This document shows, piece after piece, positions 15,748-23,931 of a stretch of 30,868 bases of DNA. A model generated the notes under the pieces. The model searched no databases. It was not told where the DNA came from and was given only the letters and a program-made list of their open reading frames with translations. The translations under genes were made by a program, and so were the position numbers. How positions within the stretch are numbered: the first letter of the stretch is position 1; the number at the start of each line of letters is the position of its first letter. This DNA comes from JAUVKT01 sp964634565 (GTDB lineage: Bacteria; Bacteroidota; Bacteroidia; Bacteroidales; VadinHA17). The stretch is taken from assembly GCA_964634565.1 (NCBI GenBank), contig CAZWLP010000029.1, forward strand, positions 1 to 30,868. The letters run 5' to 3'.

Positions 15748-16356
15748 TTAGTTATTTAGTTTATTTAATTCCTTAACAAAATATTTTAATTCCTTGTAAA
15801 GTCTCTGAACGGGTAAGCCCATAACATTAAAATAAGAGCCCCTGATTTCTTTCACTCCGATATAACCTATCCATTCCTGTATACCGTAGGCACCGGCTTT
15901 ATCGTAGGGTTTATATTTATCGGTGTAATACTCTATTTCATCCCTGTCGAGATCAGAAAACACCACCTCTGTAGAAGAGGTAAAGCAGGATCTGAATGAG
16001 GTATTGAGGATGCAAACACCGGTAATGACACTATGCCTCTTACCGGATAATTTATTTAGCATCTTAACAGCTTCATCCCTGTCGGCCGGTTTACCAAGTA
16101 TAATGTCCTGGTAGCACACAATTGTATCAGCAGTAATAACAATATCATTACTCTTTAGCTTACCCTCTGCATAATCAGCTTTCTGTCCTGCAAGAAAGGC
16201 TGCAGTCTCCTGATTACTCAAACCATCGGGAAAGGACTCAGTAAAAGAATAATTTACCTGCTTAAAATTCAATCCAAGATTTTCTAACAACTCCTTTCTG
16301 CGTGGTGAAGAAGATGCCAGTATAATATTCCAGGCTCTCAGATCGTCAAAAAGCAT
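15748..16356 (-). CDS. maf: Maf-family nucleoside triphosphate pyrophosphatase
   Basis: A 202-aa Maf/HAM1-like house-cleaning enzyme that hydrolyses non-canonical or pyrimidine NTPs to NMP and pyrophosphate. Motifs seen are ASSSPRRKELL (residues 14-24), the catalytic ADTIV with Asp77, GKPAD, the DKAGAYGIQ motif and GSYFNVMGLP. The DKAGAYGIQ form fits the dTTP/UTP-specific (YhdE) group rather than the YceF group. Its ATG directly abuts the stop codon of the prenyltransferase gene, and the peptidase gene follows after 16 bases. Confidence 0.93.
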   Translation of the reverse strand: MLFDDLRAWNIILASSSPRRKELLENLGLNFKQVNYSFTESFPDGLSNQETAAFLAGQKADYAEGKLKSNDIVITADTIVCYQDIILGKPADRDEAVKMLNKLSGKRHSVITGVCILNTSFRSCFTSSTEVVFSDLDRDEIEYYTDKYKPYDKAGAYGIQEWIGYIGVKEIRGSYFNVMGLPVQRLYKELKYFVKELNKLNN

Positions 16357-17349
16357 CTAAATAAATACCTCCCTGTTGATTATCAGTAAAACAATAATAG
16401 AATAAAATATACCCGCAAGCATTACTATCTTAATCCAGAGGCTGGCAATATGAAAATCTCGCTGATCTTTTCCCTTCAGTATAAAGATACCAGCAATAAT
16501 AAGTGGAACTATCAATGCCACTGATATATAAATTATTGTAAGCAAATCATTCAGATGGAAGTACCATACAACCAGAAGCAGAATAACAATAAGAACCACA
16601 ATAGAAACAGTTACAATTTTTGCGCCTCTTAATCCCAGTGCTACTGGCAATGAGTTACTTCCATAAGCTCTGTCACCTTCATAATCCTCTATATCCTTTA
16701 CGATTTCACGTGCAAGCGAAACAAGGAAGGCAAATACTGAAAAGCCACCAACCCAGTAAAATAATATTGTAAGTGAGGGCATTTCATTTGCAATAGGGAA
16801 GTAATATGAATATACGGGAGGTACATCAAATACTACTACCATAAAAGGGATGGCAGCAGTGAGGAGGGAAACAATAATGTTACCAACCAGAAGTTGCCTC
16901 TTGTATGTGGCAGAATAAAAATACAACAGACCGGAAACCAGCAGGAAGAAGATACCAAGCCAGAAATAACCGATCTTATAAGAAACATAGAATCCACCAA
17001 TTATTCCCAGTGAATTTAGAATATTATGCCACATCATGGCCTTTCTCCTTGATATTACAGTTCCAACGATTACTTTTCCACGATTTACCAGGTCGGTTCT
17101 GATATCAAAATAATCGTTTATCACATAGCCAGCTGCTGTAATAAATACTGTAGACAGAATCAATATCAAAAAATCATACCATGCAAACTGAAGGACCATC
17201 GATTCTGCTTCTGCACTACCCACAACGGAGAATGGCAGAATACTTAGAATTGGTTCGATAATGGCATAGCGCATAAGAACCATTGTAAGAGCAACAATAA
17301 ATAGATTCTGAACTCTTACGAGTTTTAAAAATTCTTTAATTTTTACCAT
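16357..17349 (-). CDS. UbiA-family prenyltransferase
   Basis: A 330-aa polytopic membrane protein with about eight or nine hydrophobic helices and both UbiA prenyl-diphosphate motifs: NDYFDIRTD (Asn78 to Asp86) and DIEDYEGD (Asp219, Asp222, Asp226). Bacteroidota copies are often annotated as geranylgeranylglycerol-phosphate geranylgeranyltransferase-like, but the acceptor is not established, so I leave the substrate open. The frame is open further upstream to 17418, but the ATG at 17349 is preferred: it begins right before the first helix (MVKIKEFLKLVRVQN) and overlaps the end of the phosphatase gene by only seven bases (ATGGTAA), which suggests translational coupling. Confidence 0.9.
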   Translation of the reverse strand: MVKIKEFLKLVRVQNLFIVALTMVLMRYAIIEPILSILPFSVVGSAEAESMVLQFAWYDFLILILSTVFITAAGYVINDYFDIRTDLVNRGKVIVGTVISRRKAMMWHNILNSLGIIGGFYVSYKIGYFWLGIFFLLVSGLLYFYSATYKRQLLVGNIIVSLLTAAIPFMVVVFDVPPVYSYYFPIANEMPSLTILFYWVGGFSVFAFLVSLAREIVKDIEDYEGDRAYGSNSLPVALGLRGAKIVTVSIVVLIVILLLVVWYFHLNDLLTIIYISVALIVPLIIAGIFILKGKDQRDFHIASLWIKIVMLAGIFYSIIVLLIINREVFI

Positions 17350-17864
17350 AGGTGTGCATCGTTTTTCAACCACTTTCCATGCAATCTCATAACCTGTTCT
17401 ATCACGTCTCTTACACATCCATCTCCACCAGTCTTGTCAGAAATATACCTGGCAACCTGCTTTATTTCACTGTCAGCATCAGACGGACAAACGGCTACTC
17501 CAGCCAATCGCATTACTTCAATATCGGGAATATCATCTCCCATATAAAGCACATCATTTACATCCAGTTTCTCATTCTTAAGGTACTCATTAAAAACTTC
17601 CTTCTTATTCGAACAGTTAAGGTTAACATCAGTAACACCAAGTGATCTTAATCGTTTTTCAAAAGCAGGAGAATAACCACCTGAAATAACAGCCACTCTA
17701 TATCCTTGTTTTACTGCTAGTTGCAAAGCATAACCATCTCTCAGATTAACAGTTCTCATAGGAGTTCCATCGTTTCCCAATAAGATTGTCTGCCTGGATA
17801 ACACCCCGTCAATATCAAAAATAAAAGCCTTAATCCTTCTCAAATCTTCCTTAAAATTACTCAT
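17343..17864 (-). CDS. kdsC: KdsC-like HAD phosphatase (KDO 8-phosphate phosphatase)
   Basis: A 173-aa HAD-superfamily phosphatase without a cap domain, as expected for the tetrameric KdsC group that removes phosphate from 3-deoxy-D-manno-octulosonate 8-phosphate during lipopolysaccharide synthesis. Motif I is FDIDGVL (Asp17 nucleophile, Asp19), followed by NLRDGYAL, the ISGG of motif II, and GDDIPDIEVM of motif III. The C-terminal TGGDGCVRDVIEQVM matches the C-terminal tail that completes the active site in KdsC. It starts four bases after the DUF2520 gene and overlaps the prenyltransferase start. A related phosphatase with another substrate cannot be excluded. Confidence 0.87.
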   Translation of the reverse strand: MSNFKEDLRRIKAFIFDIDGVLSRQTILLGNDGTPMRTVNLRDGYALQLAVKQGYRVAVISGGYSPAFEKRLRSLGVTDVNLNCSNKKEVFNEYLKNEKLDVNDVLYMGDDIPDIEVMRLAGVAVCPSDADSEIKQVARYISDKTGGDGCVRDVIEQVMRLHGKWLKNDAHLW

Positions 17865-17868
17865 ATTA

Positions 17869-18642
17869 TTATTCCGTATTTTTTATTATTGACCGGGTAA
17901 CAGCCCTGTATATTTCCAATAATTCAGGAGAGAAAGATAATAAATCAATCTGCTTTTCTATAGTGCTTTGATCATTTCTTGCTGCCGGACCTGTTTGTGC
18001 AGGAGCAGGACCAATATCACGTGCTTTAGAAAAGGTTTCATCAATCAGGGGCTGTAGGATAGAAAAAGGATATTCTGTTTTTGAACTTATTTGCTCTCCG
18101 GCCATAAGCATATGGTTTACAAAGTTAGAAACAAAGACAGCTGCCAGGTGTAACATTTTTCGGTCTTCCGCCCCAACCCTGAAGACACTGTTAGAAATTG
18201 ATTCTGCAAGACTGCAGATAGTATCTTCTGTCTTTTCACTATTCCCTTCGATCAGGAATGGTACCATGCTAATTTCCACCTCCCGTCCTGAGGTAAAAGT
18301 CTGCAGGGGATAAAATACTCCATGTCCCATGCAATCCAGAGATGCAAAGCTTTCCATTGTGGATGTGCCTGCTGTGTGCAAAATAATTGAACTGGAAATA
18401 TCTCCAAGACTCCTGCAAATAGATTCTATTACACTGTCCGGAACACATAATAATACAAAATCTGAGCTGATATCCTCTCTGCAACTGGTACTCCACGAAG
18501 AATTTGTTATCCTGGCCAGTGATCTGGCAGATTCAGCTGATCTTGAAATAATAAGATCAACTGTTAACCCTGATTGGTACAAGGCCCTTGCCAGTGACGC
18601 TCCTACCTTCCCTGCTCCTATTATAGTTATACTACCTGTCAA
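17869..18642 (-). CDS. Rossmann-fold protein with DUF2520 domain
   Basis: A 257-aa protein. The N-terminal NAD(P)-binding Rossmann fold starts with ITIIGAGKVGASLARAL (glycines at 9, 11, 14), and the second half is the helical DUF2520 domain (about 125-250). It resembles P5C reductase and F420-dependent oxidoreductases in fold but lacks the recognisable ProC signature, so I do not assign it to proline synthesis despite the hydroxyproline dehydratase in the same window. It is the first gene of the run with kdsC, ubiA, maf and dpp11, a neighbourhood common in Bacteroidales. Function unknown. No clear promoter box was found in the 130 bases upstream. Confidence 0.85.
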   Translation of the reverse strand: MTGSITIIGAGKVGASLARALYQSGLTVDLIISRSAESARSLARITNSSWSTSCREDISSDFVLLCVPDSVIESICRSLGDISSSIILHTAGTSTMESFASLDCMGHGVFYPLQTFTSGREVEISMVPFLIEGNSEKTEDTICSLAESISNSVFRVGAEDRKMLHLAAVFVSNFVNHMLMAGEQISSKTEYPFSILQPLIDETFSKARDIGPAPAQTGPAARNDQSTIEKQIDLLSFSPELLEIYRAVTRSIIKNTE

Positions 18643-18774
18643 TTGTAATTCAATTTGACAGAAAGATACAAAAAAGGAACAGGAGAATAATTAAAAGCGC
18701 TAAATCAAAAGCAAAAAATTAAAAAGAGGAATATTGATTTGCGGAGTACGGAGTGAATGTCTCTTAGCTCTTAG

Positions 18775-19164
18775 CTAGTCGTTACCGTATAGAGACGATT
18801 GAACTTTAGACACATCGGCCATATAAGTCTGATAGTAGCTAACATAAGAGTTACTTGCCTGCATCATATAATTACATTCGTAATATATGTCGCAATCAAC
18901 AAGAATCTTGGTGCCGATCTCATAATTAATAAGTTCAGGCATCATCTCTCCAGGATTGCAAAAATAATATGTTGCCATCGGATTGGTTTCTAGCACAAAA
19001 CTGGCAGACCCGGCTTCAGCATCATAATAAATAATAACAGGCATCTCAGCAACCGAATTAATCTTATCTCCATCGCAACCACACTTAACCTGTTTCTTAC
19101 ACGATCCCAGCATGGTTGATGCCAGAATAATAATAATAAAAATAGATTTATATAAGTATTTCAT
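18775..19164 (-). CDS. small lipoprotein of unknown function
   Basis: A 129-aa predicted lipoprotein with a signal peptide ending in the lipobox LGSC (Cys22). The mature part is about 108 residues, with a CGC near the start, a DCDIYYEC pair and many tyrosines and methionines; no known domain is recognised. The frame is open up to 19224, but the ATG at 19164 is chosen because it gives a proper signal peptide and because a promoter box and the terminator of the preceding operon lie between the two starts. It stands alone between the rpoBC operon and the DUF2520 operon. CTTAGCT is tandemly repeated on the plus strand just after its stop. Confidence 0.75.
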   Translation of the reverse strand: MKYLYKSIFIIIILASTMLGSCKKQVKCGCDGDKINSVAEMPVIIYYDAEAGSASFVLETNPMATYYFCNPGEMMPELINYEIGTKILVDCDIYYECNYMMQASNSYVSYYQTYMADVSKVQSSLYGND

Positions 19165-19184
19165 ACGCCTGTTGATTATCAGTT

Positions 19185-19213
19185 CAAATATAGTTGTAAT
19201 AATTCGCAACAAA
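19185..19213 (-). promoter_or_regulatory. promoter of the lipoprotein gene
   Basis: On the minus strand TATATTTG (19185-19192) fits TAnnTTTG, with a TTTG at 19210-19213 seventeen bases upstream as -33 element. The predicted start of transcription would be some 15 bases before the ATG at 19164. The -33 element overlaps the T-run of the upstream terminator. Confidence 0.6.
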
Positions 19214-19242
19214 AAACCTGCCACAAATGAGGCAGGTCTTTT
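19209..19242 (-). terminator. terminator of the rpoBC operon
   Basis: On the minus strand ACCTGCC (19231-19237) pairs with GGCAGGT (19216-19222) and is followed by six T. It starts about 10 bases after the DUF3467 stop, so it ends the long transcription/translation operon. Confidence 0.92.
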
Positions 19243-19247
19243 TGTAT

Positions 19248-19568
19248 CTAAGCCTGGGCCGTAGGGCCACCAAAATTCATTGGAGTAACCGGCCCGGAGC
19301 CCTGAACATCTTTTATTCTGCCATGCACCGATTCATATTTTCCAATATTATCCTGAAGAGCATTCAATAATCTTTTTGCATGCTCCGGAGTCAGTATAAT
19401 CCTCGACTTCACCTGTGCCTTTGGTACACCCGGCATTATCCTCACAAAATCAACAACAAATTCAGACGAAGAATGAGTAATAACAGCAAGGTTTGAATAA
19501 GTACCCTGAGAGACTTCCTCATTTAGTTCAATACTGATCTGATTTGGTTTATTAACATTTTCAGCCAT
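19248..19568 (-). CDS. DUF3467 protein
   Basis: A 106-aa soluble protein of the DUF3467 family, almost always found right after rpoC in Bacteroidota. It has the conserved middle part with HSSSEFVVDFVRIMPG and SRIILTPEHAKRLLNAL. The family function is unknown; a link with RNA polymerase is suggested only by position. The frame is open into rpoC up to 19664, but the ATG at 19568 fits the family length and lies 10 bases after the rpoC stop. Confidence 0.88.
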   Translation of the reverse strand: MAENVNKPNQISIELNEEVSQGTYSNLAVITHSSSEFVVDFVRIMPGVPKAQVKSRIILTPEHAKRLLNALQDNIGKYESVHGRIKDVQGSGPVTPMNFGGPTAQA

Positions 19569-19578
19569 GGCAAATAAT

Positions 19579-22500
19579 TTATTTTTGATCTTCCTGTATA
19601 GTTTCAGCCTCAACTTCCTCTGCTTTTCCAACAAGAGATTCGTACTCTTCTTTTGAGCCCACAACCATATTCTTATACTCCTTTGCTCCTGTACCAGCAG
19701 GAATAAGGTGACCTACAATAACATTCTCTTTAAGACCTTCCAGCTTATCTATCTTTCCATTAATGGCAGCCTCATTCAGTACCTTTGTAGTTTCCTGGAA
19801 TGATGCAGCAGAGAAGAAACTGGTAGTCTGCAATGCAGCTTTAGTAATACCCTGCAATACCTGACTGGATGTTGAGGGAATAGCATCCCTTGCTTCCACC
19901 ACCTTCAGATCTCGACGCTTTAAAAGTGAATTCTCATCTCTGAGCTTACGGGCAGAAACAATCTGACCAGCCTTCAGTGTTTGTGAATCACCAGGCTCAA
20001 TAACTACTTTTTTGTCATAAATCCAGTCGTTCTCATTCATAAAGTTAAGCTTATCAACAACCTGTTTCTCCAGGAATTTGGTATCACCCGGATCTTTAAT
20101 CTCAACCTTGCGCATCATCTGTCTTACAATAATCTCAAAATGCTTATCGTTGATCTTAACACCCTGCAACCTGTAAACCTCCTGTATCTCATTAACTATA
20201 TATTCCTGAACCTTTGTAGGTCCCTTAATTGCAAGAATATCGGCTGGAGTAATAGCCCCGTCTGACAGGGGAATACCTGCTCTAACATAATCATTTTCCT
20301 GAACCAGTATCTGCTTTGACAGAGGAACAAGATATTTCTTTACCTCTCCTGATTTTGACTGGATAATAATTTCACGATTACCCCTTTTTATCTTACCAAA
20401 GGATACCTCACCATCAATCTCAGAAACAACAGCCGGATTGGATGGGTTACGAGCCTCAAAGAGTTCGGTCACTCTAGGAAGACCTCCCGTGATATCCCCA
20501 GATTTTCCAACTGCCCTGGGTATCTTAACCAGGATATCGCCCGACTCAACCTTCTTTCCTTCATCAACAACAAGGTGGGCTCCTACCGGAAGGTTATATA
20601 ATTTAAGTGCTGTTCCTTTTGCGTCTGTTATCTTTACGATCGGGTTCTTTGTCTTATCTCTGGTCTCTGTTATTACCATTTCCTTAAACCCGGTCTGCTC
20701 ATCAGACTCCTCACGGTAAGTAACTCCCTCAATAAGGTTCTCAAAGCTTATCTTACCTGCAAGTTCTGAGATAATAACTGCATTAAACGGATCCCAGTCG
20801 CAGATCAGATCACCTTTCTTAACATCTTTACCTGACTTAACATATAATTTCGAACCATAGGGAATTGTATGTGTTGAGAGTGATATGCCAGTATTTTTAT
20901 CCACAATTCTCAACTCAGCCAATCGTCCGATAACTATATCTACCTTGCCAATCTCCGCATCCTTCTTGCTTACAGTACGTAGCTCCTCTATCTCTACCAC
21001 ACCATCATATCTTGCGATAATACTCGATTCAGCTGTAATATTAGATGCCGTACCACCGACGTGGAATGTCCTGAGAGTAAGCTGAGTACCTGGCTCTCCA
21101 ATACTCTGGGCAGCAATTACACCAACAGACTCACCATTATGAACCATCTTTCCGGTTGCCAGGTTACGTCCATAACACTTGGCACAGACTCCCTTGATCG
21201 ATTCACAGGTAAGAACAGATCTGATTTCCACCTGCTCGATAGGAGATTCCTCAATTTTTGAGGCAATATCTTCATCAAGTTCAATACCTGCTTCCACGAT
21301 TAATTCACCGGTAAGAGGATGGTAGATATCATGTACTGTGGTACGTCCGAGGATTCTTTCATAAAGCGTTTCAACAACTTCCTCATTCTTCTTTATTGCA
21401 GTTGCAACAAGACCTCTTAAGGTACCACAATCAGGTTCGGTTATAATAACATCCTGAGATACATCAACCAATCGCCTGGTAAGGTAACCTGCATCAGCAG
21501 TTTTCAGGGCTGTATCGGCCAGACCTTTACGTGCACCGTGAGTAGATATAAAATACTCCAGAACCGATAATCCTTCCTTAAAGTTTGAAAGAATCGGGTT
21601 CTCGATAATTTCAGAACCTGCGGCGCCTGATTTTTGAGGCTTCGCCATCAGCCCCCTCATACCTGAAAGCTGACGAATCTGTTCCTTAGAACCCCGGGCT
21701 CCAGAGTCGAGCATCATATATACTGAATTAAATCCCTGCCTGTCGGTCGAGATTTGTTTCATAAGTGTTTGTGTCAGTCTTGCATTTATATGGGTCCAGA
21801 TATCAATAATCTGGTTGTACCTCTCATTATTGGTAATAAATCCCATATTATAATTGGCAAGTACATCTTCAACCTGCTTATATCCCTCTTCAACCAGCTC
21901 TGTCTTCTCAGCAGGTATAATAACATCATCAAGGTTAAATGATAGTCCGCCCCTGAATGCCATTGTATATCCCAGATATTTAATTGAATCAAGGAAGGCA
22001 GCAGTTTTTGCTGTACCTGATTTCTTAAGCACATTACCAATAATATCCCTTAGCGACTTCTTGGTCAGAAGTTCATTGATATAACCAACCTCTTCAGGAA
22101 CATGCTCGTTAAAGATAACCCTTCCAACTGTCGTTTCAACTATATGATTAACCTTCTCTCCGTCTACACGGTCGTCAATTTTTATCTTTATCAGAGCATG
22201 GAGATCTACTTTACCTTCGTTATAAGCAATATTTGCTTCCTCGGGTGAATAGAATATCAGGCCTTCTCCCTTAACAGGGTATTCCTTGGACGATTCTCTC
22301 GCCTTGGTCATATAATAGAGTCCCAGAACCATGTCCTGTGATGGTACCGTAATTGGTGCACCATTAGCCGGATTAAGAATATTATGCGATGCAAGCATCA
22401 ATATCTGAGCCTCAAGTATCGCAGCATTACCAAGTGGCAAATGCACAGCCATCTGGTCACCGTCGAAGTCAGCATTAAAGGCCGTACATACAAGGGGGTG

Positions 22501-23883
22501 CAACTGAATAGCCTTACCTTCAATAAGCTTAGGTTGAAATGACTGAATACCCAGCCTGTGCAATGTTGGAGCACGGTTTAGCATTACAGGATGACCCTTA
22601 AGTACATTTTCCAGTATATCCCATACAACAGGATCTTTCCTGTCGACAATCTTCTTGGCTGATTTAACTGTCTTAACAATCCCTCTCTCTATAAGTTTCC
22701 TTATTATAAACGGCTTATACAGTTCTGCTGCCATATCCTTCGGGAGTCCACACTCATGAAGTTGCAGTTCCGGTCCAACCACGATAACAGACCTGGCAGA
22801 ATAATCGACACGCTTACCCAGTAAGTTCTGACGAAAACGTCCCTGCTTTCCTTTAAGGCTGTCGCTAAGTGATTTCAGCGGACGGTTTGCATCTGTTTTC
22901 ACCGCGTTTGCCTTACGTGAATTATCAAAGAGAGAGTCAACAGCTTCCTGTAACATTCTTTTTTCGTTCCTCAGGATTACCTCGGGAGCCTTAATCTCGA
23001 TTAGTCTCTTAAGTCTGTTATTCCTGATAATAACCCTTCTGTAAAGATCGTTAAGATCGCTTGTTGCAAATCTTCCTCCATCCAATGGCACGAGAGGTCT
23101 CAGTTCTGGTGGAATAACCGGAACAACCTTTATTATCATCCATTCTGGTTTATTCACACTCTTCGATGCCCTGAAGGCCTCAACTACCTGAAGTCTTTTA
23201 AGTGCTTCATTTTTACGCTGTTGAGAGGTTTCTGTATTTGCCTTATGACGAAGTGTAAACGACAGATCATCAAGATCCAGTCTTCCGAGCAGCATTTTAA
23301 GTGCTTCGGCGCCCATCTCAGCAATAAACTTATCAGGATCGTTATCTTCCAGATGTTGATTCTCTTTTGGAAGAGTCTCGAGTATATCGAGATATTCCTC
23401 TTCTGTAAGAAAATCAAGATAATTTATACCGTCAGCAGCTTTTATTCCCGGGTTAATTACCACATACCTTTCGTAGTAAATAATTGAATCGAGCTTCTTG
23501 GTCGGAAGTCCAAGCAAGTAGCCAATTTTATTGGGAAGTGATTTGAAATACCAGATATGAGCAACCGGTACAACAAGGGCAATATGACCCATTCTTTCAC
23601 GACGCACCTTCTTCTCAGTAACTTCAACACCACAACGGTCACATACTATTCCCTTATAACGAATTCTTTTATATTTACCACAGTGACATTCATAGTCCTT
23701 TACCGGTCCAAATATTCTCTCACAAAACAAACCATCGCGCTCCGGTTTATAGGTTCGATAGTTAATTGTTTCAGGCTTCAGTACTTCACCGCTTGAACGA
23801 TCGAGTATCTCCTCCGGTGAGGCGAGTCCTATCGTGATCTTCGAGTAATTGGTTGTTGCTTTATTCTCTTTCCTGAATGACAT
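19579..23883 (-). CDS. rpoC: DNA-directed RNA polymerase subunit beta'
   Basis: A 1434-aa beta' subunit. The N-terminal zinc site is Cys66, Cys68, Cys81, Cys84 (CHC and CDRC), and the catalytic magnesium loop NADFDGDQM is at residues 470-478. The bridge/trigger region, the second zinc site (CESIKGVCAKCYG) and the C-terminal segment are all present in order, and no frameshift is seen. It forms the catalytic centre together with rpoB, which lies 48 bases upstream. Confidence 0.98.
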   Translation of the reverse strand: MSFRKENKATTNYSKITIGLASPEEILDRSSGEVLKPETINYRTYKPERDGLFCERIFGPVKDYECHCGKYKRIRYKGIVCDRCGVEVTEKKVRRERMGHIALVVPVAHIWYFKSLPNKIGYLLGLPTKKLDSIIYYERYVVINPGIKAADGINYLDFLTEEEYLDILETLPKENQHLEDNDPDKFIAEMGAEALKMLLGRLDLDDLSFTLRHKANTETSQQRKNEALKRLQVVEAFRASKSVNKPEWMIIKVVPVIPPELRPLVPLDGGRFATSDLNDLYRRVIIRNNRLKRLIEIKAPEVILRNEKRMLQEAVDSLFDNSRKANAVKTDANRPLKSLSDSLKGKQGRFRQNLLGKRVDYSARSVIVVGPELQLHECGLPKDMAAELYKPFIIRKLIERGIVKTVKSAKKIVDRKDPVVWDILENVLKGHPVMLNRAPTLHRLGIQSFQPKLIEGKAIQLHPLVCTAFNADFDGDQMAVHLPLGNAAILEAQILMLASHNILNPANGAPITVPSQDMVLGLYYMTKARESSKEYPVKGEGLIFYSPEEANIAYNEGKVDLHALIKIKIDDRVDGEKVNHIVETTVGRVIFNEHVPEEVGYINELLTKKSLRDIIGNVLKKSGTAKTAAFLDSIKYLGYTMAFRGGLSFNLDDVIIPAEKTELVEEGYKQVEDVLANYNMGFITNNERYNQIIDIWTHINARLTQTLMKQISTDRQGFNSVYMMLDSGARGSKEQIRQLSGMRGLMAKPQKSGAAGSEIIENPILSNFKEGLSVLEYFISTHGARKGLADTALKTADAGYLTRRLVDVSQDVIITEPDCGTLRGLVATAIKKNEEVVETLYERILGRTTVHDIYHPLTGELIVEAGIELDEDIASKIEESPIEQVEIRSVLTCESIKGVCAKCYGRNLATGKMVHNGESVGVIAAQSIGEPGTQLTLRTFHVGGTASNITAESSIIARYDGVVEIEELRTVSKKDAEIGKVDIVIGRLAELRIVDKNTGISLSTHTIPYGSKLYVKSGKDVKKGDLICDWDPFNAVIISELAGKISFENLIEGVTYREESDEQTGFKEMVITETRDKTKNPIVKITDAKGTALKLYNLPVGAHLVVDEGKKVESGDILVKIPRAVGKSGDITGGLPRVTELFEARNPSNPAVVSEIDGEVSFGKIKRGNREIIIQSKSGEVKKYLVPLSKQILVQENDYVRAGIPLSDGAITPADILAIKGPTKVQEYIVNEIQEVYRLQGVKINDKHFEIIVRQMMRKVEIKDPGDTKFLEKQVVDKLNFMNENDWIYDKKVVIEPGDSQTLKAGQIVSARKLRDENSLLKRRDLKVVEARDAIPSTSSQVLQGITKAALQTTSFFSAASFQETTKVLNEAAINGKIDKLEGLKENVIVGHLIPAGTGAKEYKNMVVGSKEEYESLVGKAEEVEAETIQEDQK

Positions 23884-23931
23884 ATGATGTATTTATTAAA
23901 ATCAAAAAATCAAGTAACTATATACGACAAA

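Noticed and set aside
17350..17418. Longer start for the UbiA prenyltransferase
   Set aside because: The extra 23 residues are charged, overlap the phosphatase gene and are not family-like; the ATG at 17349 gives the usual N-terminus.
17869..18642. DUF2520 protein as the P5C reductase (ProC) that would complete hydroxyproline use
   Set aside because: It shares only the Rossmann fold; the ProC C-terminal signature is absent, and it sits in another operon 10 kb away.
19165..19224. Longer start for the lipoprotein
   Set aside because: It would lie upstream of the promoter and inside the operon terminator, and would bury the signal peptide.
19569..19664. Longer start for DUF3467 inside rpoC
   Set aside because: The added residues are the out-of-frame shadow of rpoC; the family begins at the ATG at 19568.
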